A stretch of DNA of 64,000 bases from DASVNK01 sp036383895 (GTDB lineage Bacteria > Verrucomicrobiota > Verrucomicrobiia > Limisphaerales > SXQI01): the NCBI GenBank assembly GCA_036383895.1, contig DASVNK010000015.1:62001-126000 (forward strand). Reading direction: 5' to 3'. The translations under genes were made by a program, and so were the position numbers. How positions within the stretch are numbered: position 1 is the stretch's first letter; each line of letters starts with the position of its first letter. Positions 1 through 8,078 of the stretch are shown here, piece after piece. Below the pieces are notes generated by a model. It searched no databases and was not told where the DNA came from. It saw only the letters and a program-made list of their open reading frames with translations.

Positions 1-2
1 GG

Positions 3-785
3 CCGACGGAGGATTTGTCGCGGTATAAATTGGTGATCGCGCCGTCGCTGCACATGCTGGCGGGTGGTGAGGCGGATTTGTTGAAGTTGTATGTGCAGAA
101 TGGCGGGACGTTGGTGGCGACGTGCAATACGGGATTGATCGACGAGCATAGCATCGCCCCGGACGATGGGTTCCCGGCGAATTGCACGGATTTGTTTGGG
201 ATGGAAGTGGTGGAGTTCGATCCGATGCCGCCGGGCGAGGAGAATCATTTGACGTTCAAGGGAGCGTTCCCGGCGAGTCATTTGCATCCGGCGCGGTTGT
301 GGTGCGACATCATCGAGCCGCGCGAGGCGCAGGTGCTGGCGACGTATGCGAAGGATTTTTACGCAGGCAAAGCGGCCATGACGGTGAATGAATACGGGCT
401 CGGGAAGGCGATTTATTTTGGGACGGTGAGCCACCAACATTTTTACTACGATTTAGTTGCGTGGCTGCGGCAACAGTGCAATTTGTTCCCGCTTTTGAAA
501 GTGCCGGATACAGTGGAAGTGAGCATGCGCCAGAAGGACGATCGCAAGATCTACTTTTTGCTGAATCATCAGAATTCGCATGTGCGGCTGCACTTCTACA
601 AACCGATGCACGATTTTCTGACGGGGCAGACTTTCACGGGGAATTACGATTTGCCTTCGCATGGCGTGCTGGTGCTCGACGAAACGGTTTCGGCGCCGGA
701 GCCGCAACCGGAGAGCAGCACGGCCGAGCAGCCGCAGCCGGAAGCGAAAGCGCAAGACACGGAAGGCGCGACGGTGCCAGCGTAG
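3..785 (+). CDS. Beta-galactosidase, GH42 family, C-terminal part (truncated by window edge)
   Basis: The reading frame is already open at the first bases of the window (PTEDLSRYKL...), so the start and the catalytic TIM barrel lie upstream. What remains is the trimerisation (glutamine-amidotransferase-like) domain, with 'LVIAPSLHML' and 'LVATCNTGLIDEH' as in GH42 enzymes, and the small C-terminal beta domain, 'RKIYFLLNHQ'. The last 30 or so residues are a Pro/Glu/Ala-rich tail unusual for the family. GH42 enzymes remove terminal beta-galactose from plant or bacterial oligosaccharides. The TTG at 15 is internal, not a true start. The dciA-like gene follows after 3 bases, so the two may be co-transcribed. 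Family call is fairly sure; substrate is not. Confidence 0.8.
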   Translation, partial: PTEDLSRYKLVIAPSLHMLAGGEADLLKLYVQNGGTLVATCNTGLIDEHSIAPDDGFPANCTDLFGMEVVEFDPMPPGEENHLTFKGAFPASHLHPARLWCDIIEPREAQVLATYAKDFYAGKAAMTVNEYGLGKAIYFGTVSHQHFYYDLVAWLRQQCNLFPLLKVPDTVEVSMRQKDDRKIYFLLNHQNSHVRLHFYKPMHDFLTGQTFTGNYDLPSHGVLVLDETVSAPEPQPESSTAEQPQPEAKAQDTEGATVPA

Positions 786-788
786 GAG

Positions 789-1202
789 ATGCAGCGCCCA
801 TTTCACAAAATGCCGCCGCTCGCGGCGCGGATCAAACTTACCCCGAGGCAATCGGTGCTCGCGGAATTTCGCGGGATCGACCTGACGCAACAGGAGAAAG
901 CGCTGGCCCGGAGGGAAAAGCCGATCGGAGATTTGATTCCGGGCGTGCTGCAGGGGCTTGGGCTGCAGCGGAAGCAATCGGAGTTAGAGATACTCAAGGT
1001 TTGGAACAATTTGATGGATCCGGTGGTGGCGCAGCATGCGAAGCCGGTGGGAATTGCGAAGGGAACGTTGTTCGTGTGTGTGGATAGCAACGTGTGGTTG
1101 GATGAGTTGGTGCGGTATCGTCGGCGCGAGATTTTGCAACGGCTGCAACATTCATTTGGCCCGGATTTGATCCAGCGAATCAGCTTTCGGGTGGGTGGTT
1201 GA
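789..1202 (+). CDS. DciA-like protein (DUF721 family)
   Basis: A 137-residue protein whose second half matches the DUF721/DciA fold: 'LEILKVWNNLMDPVVAQHAKPVGIAKGTLFVCVDSNVWLDEL' in pieces (W...vG..iA.Ht.p..l..G.L.V.v.s..W..EL), followed by 'IQRISFRVG'. DciA proteins load or assist the replicative helicase DnaB in bacteria that lack DnaC. The first 40 residues are basic and unlike the core. The ATG is 3 bases after the stop of the upstream glycosidase, which is an unusual partner for a replication protein. Assignment rests on the C-terminal pattern; the helicase-loading role is family knowledge. Confidence 0.7.
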   Translation: MQRPFHKMPPLAARIKLTPRQSVLAEFRGIDLTQQEKALARREKPIGDLIPGVLQGLGLQRKQSELEILKVWNNLMDPVVAQHAKPVGIAKGTLFVCVDSNVWLDELVRYRRREILQRLQHSFGPDLIQRISFRVGG

Positions 1203-1235
1203 GCCGCGCAGTTCTTCTTCTGAAATATTCTGAAC

Positions 1236-2912
1236 TCACCAGGTGAGTTCGAGCAGGGAAACGCCCTGGCGGGGGAGGGTGATGTTTGCGACAGCTTTAC
1301 CATTCTCGACGGCGACTTCGCTTTTGCGGAGTTCAGCGAGTTTTCCGACCGCTTCCAGTTTTTGATATTGTTCGGCGGTTGGGTTTTGAGGCGAACCGAG
1401 GCGGCGCCATTCGGCGAAGGCGTTGCTGTGGTTTTCATCGATGCGGAATTCGCGGAGTTGTGCATTGCCGTGTTGCAGTGCGAGTGAGTTTAAGGTGAGG
1501 GCGATTTCGGCGTCGGGGCCTTGAACGTCGTCGTCGTGATAATGCCAGAGGAAAACGCGAACGCTGCGTTCGTCGGCGGTGGCGAGGGCGGAAATGTCGG
1601 GATCGTTCCGGACTCCGCTTTTTAGCATATCGTCCATGGAGACGGCGCGATCGCTGGTGGCGTTGATGCGTTGGCCTCGCATTTTGCTGAACATGCGGAA
1701 GACGTTGAGGACGGGTTTATCGATGCCGTTGCTGGCAAGAGAACGGAAGCCGGCGAAGTAGGGCTGGTCCTCGAATTCGAAAGCCCAGGTGAGAGCGCCT
1801 TCGAAGTTCACGCCGTGCTTTGCGGCGAGATCGTATTTGCGGGCGAAGCTGGCGGCGGTGTAGCTGGAATACATGGTGCCGTTGCGATAGGCGAGCTGCG
1901 GGCCCTGGCAGGCGGCGCAACCTTCGGGATCAGATTCGCCGATGATGATCGGTTTGTTTTTGAGTTCCGGGTAGGAGGCGACGAGGGCGAAGCCTTCGTT
2001 GATGGTGCGCAATTGAGCGGCGATGCCCATGCGGACATGGTTGTTGGTGTAAACGGGCGCGCCTTTCGCGTGGAAGGAAACGAAGTCGACCGGCGTGCCG
2101 ATTTTGCCGGTGGCGTAGTTTGTGCCGCGGAGGCAGTGGTCGAGGAAGTTGCGGGTGAAGCGGCCGCCGTGGCCGGCGGTATCGGGTCCGCCGACGCGCG
2201 CGGTGGGAAGAGCGCGGCGGACGGCGGAGATGGCGTAGTCGTGGAGCTTCAGGAATTCCTGCGGTGTGCCGCGCCAATAGCCGATGTTCGCTTCGTTCCA
2301 GGTTTGCCAATACCAGGCCTCCACTTCGGCTTTGCCGTAGCGTTCGATGGCGTGCTTGGCCCATTGGTAAACGAGTTCGGCCCACTTCTCGTAATCCTTC
2401 GGCGGGTAGGCCCAGCCGGTGAAAATATCATCGTAGCGAGCGCGCGGGTGCCAGTTGTGTTGGTAGGGCTCCGGTTTGGTCGAGAGTTCCTTCGGCATGA
2501 AACCGATCTGCACGTATGGGCGCACGCCGCGTTCGAGGTAGGTGTCGAAAATACGGTCGACGATGGTCCAGTCGTAGATCGGTTTTCCATCGGCGTCTTC
2601 CTTGTAAGCGCCCGTGGAACCCCATTTAAGGGCGGGCGTGCCGTCCCCGGAAGTGAGGAGATTGTGCGTGCGGAAAAAAACTTCCTTAGGCCGAAGCTCG
2701 CCGAGTTCTGCGAGGAGCTTCTGGCCGTGCTTCATGTAGGCGTAGTTCGGTTCGTCCGCTCCGAAGAAGCGCCAGATGGGTTTTAATTCGCCGAGTTTTT
2801 CGCCGGCGTTGACAGTGATGTTCGCGCGGATGGGCTGGGCGGCGCCAGCTTCCGCGGCCATGGAAGAATTCGCGGCGAGAGTGAACGCGGCGAGGACGAA
2901 TAGTTTCAACAT
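1236..2912 (-). CDS. Secreted glycoside hydrolase, GH39-like (xylosidase/iduronidase clan)
   Basis: 558 residues from the ATG at 2912, which is preceded by an AGGAG/GGGGA ribosome-binding stretch; the longer frame to 2993 lacks support. Residues 1-20 are a Sec signal peptide (MLKLFVLAAFTLAANSSMAA). A clan GH-A TIM barrel follows with the acid/base glutamate in 'QTWNEANIGYW' (about E207) and the probable nucleophile in 'IIIGESDPEG' (about E326). The end is a beta-sandwich typical of GH39. GH39 enzymes hydrolyse beta-xylosides and related links in the periplasm or outside. The substrate cannot be read from sequence. It is divergent from the small membrane-protein gene at 2971. Confidence 0.75.
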   Translation of the reverse strand: MLKLFVLAAFTLAANSSMAAEAGAAQPIRANITVNAGEKLGELKPIWRFFGADEPNYAYMKHGQKLLAELGELRPKEVFFRTHNLLTSGDGTPALKWGSTGAYKEDADGKPIYDWTIVDRIFDTYLERGVRPYVQIGFMPKELSTKPEPYQHNWHPRARYDDIFTGWAYPPKDYEKWAELVYQWAKHAIERYGKAEVEAWYWQTWNEANIGYWRGTPQEFLKLHDYAISAVRRALPTARVGGPDTAGHGGRFTRNFLDHCLRGTNYATGKIGTPVDFVSFHAKGAPVYTNNHVRMGIAAQLRTINEGFALVASYPELKNKPIIIGESDPEGCAACQGPQLAYRNGTMYSSYTAASFARKYDLAAKHGVNFEGALTWAFEFEDQPYFAGFRSLASNGIDKPVLNVFRMFSKMRGQRINATSDRAVSMDDMLKSGVRNDPDISALATADERSVRVFLWHYHDDDVQGPDAEIALTLNSLALQHGNAQLREFRIDENHSNAFAEWRRLGSPQNPTAEQYQKLEAVGKLAELRKSEVAVENGKAVANITLPRQGVSLLELTW

Positions 2913-2970
2913 AAGTTCCCCATCTCCTGTGTTGCGGATTTGCGCACAATTCGCGTAAATAGGCCAGCGC

Positions 2971-3165
2971 GTGTTTGGCTTATTCAAACCCAAGAATCCT
3001 GAAGAGCACCGGTATTATTTGCTGCCGGGAATGGGGCGGTCTAATCGGCGGCAGCGGCAGATTTATTTTCGGGTGGCGATCGGGTTCGGGATTTTGGTTT
3101 CGGCGATTATTGCGCTGATTATTTACATAGCGCAGTCGCCCGGCCCGAGCATCTTCTTCAGGTAA
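2971..3165 (+). CDS. Small single-pass membrane protein, unknown function
   Basis: 64 residues from a GTG start. A charged, proline-containing N-terminus (GLFKPKNPEEHRYYLLPGMG) and a basic patch RSNRRQRQ lead into one hydrophobic helix at about residues 34-56, ending QSPGPSIFFR. The basic patch before the helix predicts an N-in topology. The stop overlaps the 3' end of hisS by 8 bases in convergent orientation. No family is recognised. It could be a chance frame, but the composition (clean cytoplasmic tail plus one helix) looks protein-like. Confidence 0.5.
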   Translation: MFGLFKPKNPEEHRYYLLPGMGRSNRRQRQIYFRVAIGFGILVSAIIALIIYIAQSPGPSIFFR

Positions 3166-4432
3166 GACGCAAGGTTCGCGCGACTTCTTCAGCAACCTGG
3201 TCCAAGGGAAGTTCCAATTGCTTCTGAGCTTGAAGATCTTTCAGGACGCAAAACTTCTGGCCGTCTTTGTCGGCGACGCGAACGGTGAAGCGAGCATTGA
3301 GTTCCTGCGCACGTTTGAACTGTTTATCGCCTTTAGCTGGAGTGAGCGAGTATTCGACGGAAATGCCGCGATCGCGGAGTTGTTGCACGACAGCGAGCGA
3401 GGCGTCGCGCAGGGATTCGTCTTCAATGATGACGAACGCTTCGATGGTGCTCTTTAGATTTGGCAGGAGTTTTTTTTCCAGGAGAAGATCGCCAAGAACG
3501 ACATCGCCCATGCCGAAGCCGAGGGCAGGAAGATCGACTTTGTTGCCGGAGATGAGCTTGATGAGATTGTTGTAACGTCCACCGCCGGCGATGGCGCGCA
3601 TGGTAGCGCCCTGGGCGAATGCTTCGAAGACGACACCGGTGTAGTAGGCAAGGCCACGAATGATGTTGTAATCGATCTGCACGAACGCATCCAGGCCGCG
3701 GCTGCGAAGGTGGCGGAGAACTGTTTCGAGTTCGGCGGTGGGCGTGCCGCTTTGGATGAACGATTGGACCTCGCTCGTTTGGATGCCGAGGGCTTTCAGT
3801 TTTTCGTCAGTGACCTCCGGCTTCTCGCGTTCGATTTTGTCGATGATCTGGTAGAACTCGTACGCTTTGTCGGCGTCGTTGTTCCGCACGTTAAAGAAAT
3901 CCTGCCAGGCGTTGCGACTGCTGAGGCGAATGACGAAATCGTCCTGCGTGAGGCCGAGCGCGCGGAGGGAATCGATGAGGAGCGCGATCAGTTCGGCGTC
4001 GGCAGCGGGATCGTTCTCGCCGATGACGTCGGCATTAAATTGGAAATGTTCGCGGAGGCGTCCTTTCTGCGTGCGCTCGTAGCGGAAGAGTTGCGGGATG
4101 GCGAACCACTTCATCGGCTTTTTGTAGGAGCGCTCGGAAGCGGCGACCATGCGGGCCAGGGTGGGGGTCATCTCGGGGCGCATGGAGACGGCCCGTTCGC
4201 CTTTATCGACGAAGTTGTAGAGTTGGCTGACGATCTCCGCACCGCTTTTGGTCGTGTAAAGTTCGAGTGACTCGAGCGGTGGGCCATCGTATTCCTGGAA
4301 GCCGTACTTGAGCGCGGTGTCGCGCCACTTTGAGAAGATGAAATTGCGCAGTTGAATGCTCGAAGCATCCTTGGCGGGAAGAGGTTCGGGGAAGAAATCC
4401 CTGAAGCCGGGCAAGCGATCGATCCGTTCCAT
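3158..4432 (-). CDS. hisS: Histidyl-tRNA synthetase, plant-organelle-like subtype
   Basis: 424 residues, the usual length. It charges tRNA-His with histidine in the cytoplasm. Class II motif 2 is at 116-132 (FRYERTQKGRLREHFQFN); the histidine-binding HisA signature is RGLAYYTGVVFE at about 259-270; a glycine-rich strand AIAGGGRYNNL is at 280-290. Motif 3 reads ALGFGMGDVVLGDLL rather than the E. coli-type GxxxGLERL, so the usual motif-3 arginine is missing, and RGLDYY has become RGLAYY. The same changes occur in plant organellar HisRS, so this is a known subtype and probably active. The C-terminal anticodon-binding domain (VVQQLRDRGISVEYS...) is complete. It follows the HU gene after a terminator. 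Confidence 0.95.
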   Translation of the reverse strand: MERIDRLPGFRDFFPEPLPAKDASSIQLRNFIFSKWRDTALKYGFQEYDGPPLESLELYTTKSGAEIVSQLYNFVDKGERAVSMRPEMTPTLARMVAASERSYKKPMKWFAIPQLFRYERTQKGRLREHFQFNADVIGENDPAADAELIALLIDSLRALGLTQDDFVIRLSSRNAWQDFFNVRNNDADKAYEFYQIIDKIEREKPEVTDEKLKALGIQTSEVQSFIQSGTPTAELETVLRHLRSRGLDAFVQIDYNIIRGLAYYTGVVFEAFAQGATMRAIAGGGRYNNLIKLISGNKVDLPALGFGMGDVVLGDLLLEKKLLPNLKSTIEAFVIIEDESLRDASLAVVQQLRDRGISVEYSLTPAKGDKQFKRAQELNARFTVRVADKDGQKFCVLKDLQAQKQLELPLDQVAEEVARTLRLT

Positions 4433-4440
4433 GACTATAC

Positions 4441-4482
4441 TGAAAATGAAAGCGGGTGCCGATGGTGATCAACGGCACCCGC
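4441..4482 (-). terminator. Rho-independent terminator after the HU gene
   Basis: Read on the minus strand, a perfect 10-bp stem GCGGGTGCCG/CGGCACCCGC (4452-4461 with 4473-4482) with an 11-base loop is followed by TTTCATTTT. It sits in the 67-base gap between the HU stop and the hisS start, so hisS probably has its own promoter or depends on partial read-through. Confidence 0.8.
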
Positions 4483-4499
4483 GAAAACCGTTCTTGAGA

Positions 4500-4898
4500 T
4501 TATATTCCTGCCGGGCGCGCGGACTGTGGCGGCGAAGTTTGCGGCCCTGCTCCCGCGCCGTCTTTATTCTGCAACGCCTGCTGTTCCATGCGTTGCTGTT
4601 CTTCGACTTGCGCCGGGGTGAGTTTCAAAACCGCCTCGCGCATTTCCTTGCCGGGCTTGAACTTCACTACTGCGCGCGGCGGGATGGGCACGTCCGCGGC
4701 TGGCGCATTTGGATTACGCCCGACGCGAGCTTTACGTACTTTTACTTCGAACACGCCGAAGTTACGCAGTTCCACCTTCTGGCCTTTCGTGACGGCGTCG
4801 GATATGTAATCAAGCGTCTTTTGAACGACGTTGAGGACGTCCTGCTGCACGAGGCCGGTCTCTTCACTGATCCGCACTACCAAGTCACGCTTTGTCAT
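4500..4898 (-). CDS. HU/IHF-family DNA-binding protein with C-terminal tail
   Basis: 132 residues. Residues 1-95 are a standard HU/IHF monomer: MTKRDLVVRISEETGL...VELRNFGVFEVKVRKARVGRNPNAP... PRAVVKFKPGKEMREAV. The arm motif GRNPNAP carries the proline that intercalates into DNA. The remaining 35 or so residues form a Gln/Pro/Ala-rich tail (LTPAQVEEQQRMEQQALQNK...) that ordinary HU (about 90 residues) lacks. It is a nucleoid-compacting, DNA-bending dimer. A strong terminator follows. Whether it is HU-like or IHF-like cannot be decided from one subunit. Confidence 0.92.
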   Translation of the reverse strand: MTKRDLVVRISEETGLVQQDVLNVVQKTLDYISDAVTKGQKVELRNFGVFEVKVRKARVGRNPNAPAADVPIPPRAVVKFKPGKEMREAVLKLTPAQVEEQQRMEQQALQNKDGAGAGPQTSPPQSARPAGI

Positions 4899-4993
4899 AA
4901 GGGTCGTTTGATGGTTAATTTAGCTAACTGGTATGATGACGAGACCGTTTTACGCCCGTAATCCGTTCTCGGTCAAGTAGATTAAAAGATCGT

Positions 4994-6955
4994 TCAAACC
5001 TCCTCTTTTTCGGAGCAACGCTCTTTCAATCGTTTCAATGCCTGTTCCGTCTCGGCGAGTTCGCTTTTAGACAACGCTTTCTCGCCGTAAAATGTTCTGC
5101 AAAAACTCTCTGTAACGATCGCAACTTCATCGCGCAATGGCGCGGACTCGTGGTCAACTTTGATGACAAATTCGTTAGGGGTGTCCGGTTCTTCCTTCGC
5201 AAGTCCCTTGCGTGCAACAATGTTTAACATCCGGTCGTAATGATGTCGAACAACGGATTGGGAGATGCGCGCGGAGGGCTTCGGGTTCCAGCGCCATTTC
5301 CAACGCCGATATCGACCAAACCGGATCAGAGTGGTGGTGGTGAGTAAAAGAATCATCGCCCAAGTGGCGACTTGCCACACATCGGGAGGTATGCGCCGCA
5401 AGGTGTTCGCCGTGCCCGTCATGAGTTCGCGTTGAGCGAAACCGTTGAAATTTACGACATGCGAATACCAGGCAAAGTCGAGCGCCTCGAGCATGTCCTT
5501 GAAATTGGAACTGGTTGAGTCGGCGGAAGGCCCCGGTGTAGCGTCGAGGCGCACCCAACCTTTGTCCGGGAAGTAACCTTCGGTCCAGGAATGAGCGTCG
5601 CTGAAGCGGACTTGCAAACGACCGGTAAATAAATTGCGGGTGGTGGCAACGTAGCCGATCACGACGCGGCTGGGGATGGATTGCATGCGCAAAAAAAGCG
5701 CCATCGCGGCGGCGAAACGTTCGCAGTGACCTTCCTTGCGGTTGAATACGAAATCATCAATCGGGGAAAGACGCGACAGTTCGGGCGTGCCGAGTTCGTA
5801 GATGAAGTTGTTGCGGAGATGCGTTTGAACGAGGAGCGCTTTCTCGAATGAGTTAGTCCCTTTGGCGGTGATTTTTTCGAGCCATTCATTCAGGCGCTGG
5901 CTTTGGGGAGGATGTTCCATCAGCCGTTGGGCGAGAGAGGGCTCAAGAGGTTCGGGCGCGGGTTCCGTATCGATGTAGTATTCGTAAACATTATCGCCGG
6001 TGGTCCACATCGAGGCGGGTTCAATCGCGCCGGTGAGCGGGTTGTGACCGGTGCGGCCAAAGAAATTCTGTCTCATGAAGACGGGTGCGCCATCAACCGG
6101 GACTTTGTTGCCGAGATACTGGGAGGTCTTAACGTGAACACGGCGATGGAGGAATCGGGAGCTATTGCGGAAGTTCGTTTCCAAGGTGTGTTGGTACGGC
6201 AGAAGTTTGGAATTGTGATCTGCCTGCCAGCGGATGCCGTCAAATTCGGTGAGCGCGAAGCATTTTAGGTAACCGACGCGGTCGCCTTCGATCTGCATGA
6301 GGATTTGCTTCGAGTTGGCGCTGCCCCCACTGCGCGGATCGAGCACGGAATCGAGGAGAGAAGCGTGTTCGGCGAAACTTTCGCGGAGTTGAAGCGGGCT
6401 GCCGGTGAACCGCGGGAAAGTGATGAAGACGAATCCACTGCCGAGCAACAGCCACAATGCGACGCGAGCGGTGGGCACAAAGCGGAAGGGATAGGCGTCC
6501 GGGCGGGCGTTGTGATCGGGAAGTGTGGAATCGAGGAACGTTTCTTTGAGAGCGCCGGGAAGAACAAATAATGCGCCGGTAAAAAGGACGACGAACCGGA
6601 TGTTGGGCGCGAGGGTGCAAAGCACTCCAAAATGGAAAGTGGCGATGATCAACGAGGTCAGTTTTTCGCGTGGGGTGAGCGGGCGCATCAAGCGGCAGAG
6701 TTGGAGTAGGATTAAACCATCCCCGAGGAAGAAGTGAGCGCTGCGTTGCAGCAGGCGGTTCACTGCGAGCGAGAGCACGCATCCGACGATTAAAGCCCAT
6801 GCCTCTGTAGTAAGAGTGACTTTAAATTTTCGATGGAACGAAGTGACAGCCGCGAGCCAGAGGGCGCCGACAGCAAGCATCGCTGGGTAGCTCTCCCATG
6901 TCAGCCCCTGGGCCAGGAAGCCGAGCAAGATGAAAAGATGTCGTGGATTGCTCAT
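4994..6955 (-). CDS. TgpA-type membrane transglutaminase-like protein (DUF3488-transglutaminase-DUF4129)
   Basis: 653 residues. The first 180 residues hold about five to six membrane helices (DUF3488-like), then a periplasmic transglutaminase/protease core with the triad Cys411 (KEGHCERFAAAM), His455 (SDAHSWTEGYF) and Asp471 (VRLDATPG). Another helix at about 530-550 (ATWAMILLLTTTTLI) and a cytoplasmic DUF4129-like tail complete the usual TgpA layout. The start overlaps the DUF58 stop by 4 bases (ATGA). With moxR and DUF58 upstream it forms a very common operon; the family's substrate is not firmly known, though it is linked to cell-envelope integrity. Confidence 0.88.
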   Translation of the reverse strand: MSNPRHLFILLGFLAQGLTWESYPAMLAVGALWLAAVTSFHRKFKVTLTTEAWALIVGCVLSLAVNRLLQRSAHFFLGDGLILLQLCRLMRPLTPREKLTSLIIATFHFGVLCTLAPNIRFVVLFTGALFVLPGALKETFLDSTLPDHNARPDAYPFRFVPTARVALWLLLGSGFVFITFPRFTGSPLQLRESFAEHASLLDSVLDPRSGGSANSKQILMQIEGDRVGYLKCFALTEFDGIRWQADHNSKLLPYQHTLETNFRNSSRFLHRRVHVKTSQYLGNKVPVDGAPVFMRQNFFGRTGHNPLTGAIEPASMWTTGDNVYEYYIDTEPAPEPLEPSLAQRLMEHPPQSQRLNEWLEKITAKGTNSFEKALLVQTHLRNNFIYELGTPELSRLSPIDDFVFNRKEGHCERFAAAMALFLRMQSIPSRVVIGYVATTRNLFTGRLQVRFSDAHSWTEGYFPDKGWVRLDATPGPSADSTSSNFKDMLEALDFAWYSHVVNFNGFAQRELMTGTANTLRRIPPDVWQVATWAMILLLTTTTLIRFGRYRRWKWRWNPKPSARISQSVVRHHYDRMLNIVARKGLAKEEPDTPNEFVIKVDHESAPLRDEVAIVTESFCRTFYGEKALSKSELAETEQALKRLKERCSEKEEV

Positions 6956-8073
6956 CGCGCGAATTGCGTTGGCTCCTCGAGAATTGAATTCTCCAGGTAG
7001 TAATGAATCTCTGCGTCCAGATGCAGAGGAACGTGCGCGCGGGGCGGGAGGTAAACATGAACGCTACGGCGTTGCTGGCGCGCTTCGGCGATCAGGTCTT
7101 CCCACTGTTCGTTCCATTGCGTGCTGACCAGCACGACGCTCGACCGGCGCCACAAATCCTGAATATTTAGTGAAGCGCGTTTAACAGGCACTTCGTAGCG
7201 CGCGAGCCGTTCAAACACTTCAGATTCGTCGCTGAAGGGTGCGAGGCGAAGGACAGGTTCTTCAGTGAGATCGATCAATTCCAGGTGGTGGCCGTCTTGC
7301 AGCGTTGCAGAAACGAGTGAGGCAGCGGCGCGCACCGCGTTGTCGACGGTTTCTTCGTTCGCGCGGGAACAATCGAGGATCAAGGAAACGCGACCGCCGA
7401 GTTCTTCCTCGAACGTTTTCACCATCAGGTCACCGCGCCGCGCAGTGGATTTCCAATGAACTTGTTTGATGGAATCGCCGGATTGCCAGGCGCGGACGCC
7501 GGCGAAATGAGAGCCGTTGCTGACGCGGCGAGCGCCCCGGAAACGTCCGCCGGAAATCATTTCGGTGCCGGCGGAGGCGGGCGAATCGAGATTGTAAACG
7601 CGGGGAAAAACGACGACTTCGCCGGGCAACTGCAGCGTGCGAGTGGCGCGAAGTAATCCGTAGGGCGCGGCGCAAGTTAGGGTGACACGCGCGTTAGGAT
7701 AAACACCGCGACGTTTGTAAACGATTCCGGGAACGACCGAGACCGATTCCTTTGTTTTAACGACAGGAATGCGGAACAAGATTTTCTTTTCGTGCAATAC
7801 CTCGACGATTTCAGCGTGCTTGGTCGCGTAGTTCTCGAACCGCCAGGGCTGCGCGGGTGTGCCGCCTTCCTCCAGGTAAACTTCTTCCGGCGGAGTGACG
7901 CGCATGAACTTCACACTGCGGGTCGCAAACCACCAGTTCACGACGTAGCATCCGCCGATCAGTCCGATGAATAGAAGGAGCAGGCCGGACTGCGAGGTGA
8001 CGGAAGCGACGTAAAAGAGGAACAACAGCCCTGCGAAGAGCTTGCCGAGTGGAGTGAGGCGCCTGCGCACCAT
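6952..8073 (-). CDS. DUF58 domain protein (vWA-like, membrane-anchored)
   Basis: 373 residues from the ATG at 8073, 5 bases after the moxR stop; the longer upstream frame overlaps moxR and is not used. Two N-terminal membrane helices (about 12-50) are followed by a beta domain and the DUF58 signature 'VRAWQSGDSIKQVHWKSTARRGDLMVKTFEEE' in its usual order, then a vWA-like Rossmann segment (VSLILDCSRANEE). DUF58 proteins work with MoxR ATPases, probably in maturation of envelope or metal-containing complexes. The stop overlaps the start of the transglutaminase gene, implying translational coupling. Confidence 0.88.
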   Translation of the reverse strand: MVRRRLTPLGKLFAGLLFLFYVASVTSQSGLLLLFIGLIGGCYVVNWWFATRSVKFMRVTPPEEVYLEEGGTPAQPWRFENYATKHAEIVEVLHEKKILFRIPVVKTKESVSVVPGIVYKRRGVYPNARVTLTCAAPYGLLRATRTLQLPGEVVVFPRVYNLDSPASAGTEMISGGRFRGARRVSNGSHFAGVRAWQSGDSIKQVHWKSTARRGDLMVKTFEEELGGRVSLILDCSRANEETVDNAVRAAASLVSATLQDGHHLELIDLTEEPVLRLAPFSDESEVFERLARYEVPVKRASLNIQDLWRRSSVVLVSTQWNEQWEDLIAEARQQRRSVHVYLPPRAHVPLHLDAEIHYYLENSILEEPTQFAR

Positions 8074-8078
8074 GGGGT

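Noticed and set aside
1671..2786. 371-codon plus-strand frame opposite the GH39 gene
   Set aside because: It is an antisense shadow of a gene with signal peptide and catalytic motifs; its translation is Gly/Ala/Val/Glu-biased as expected from the complementary strand.
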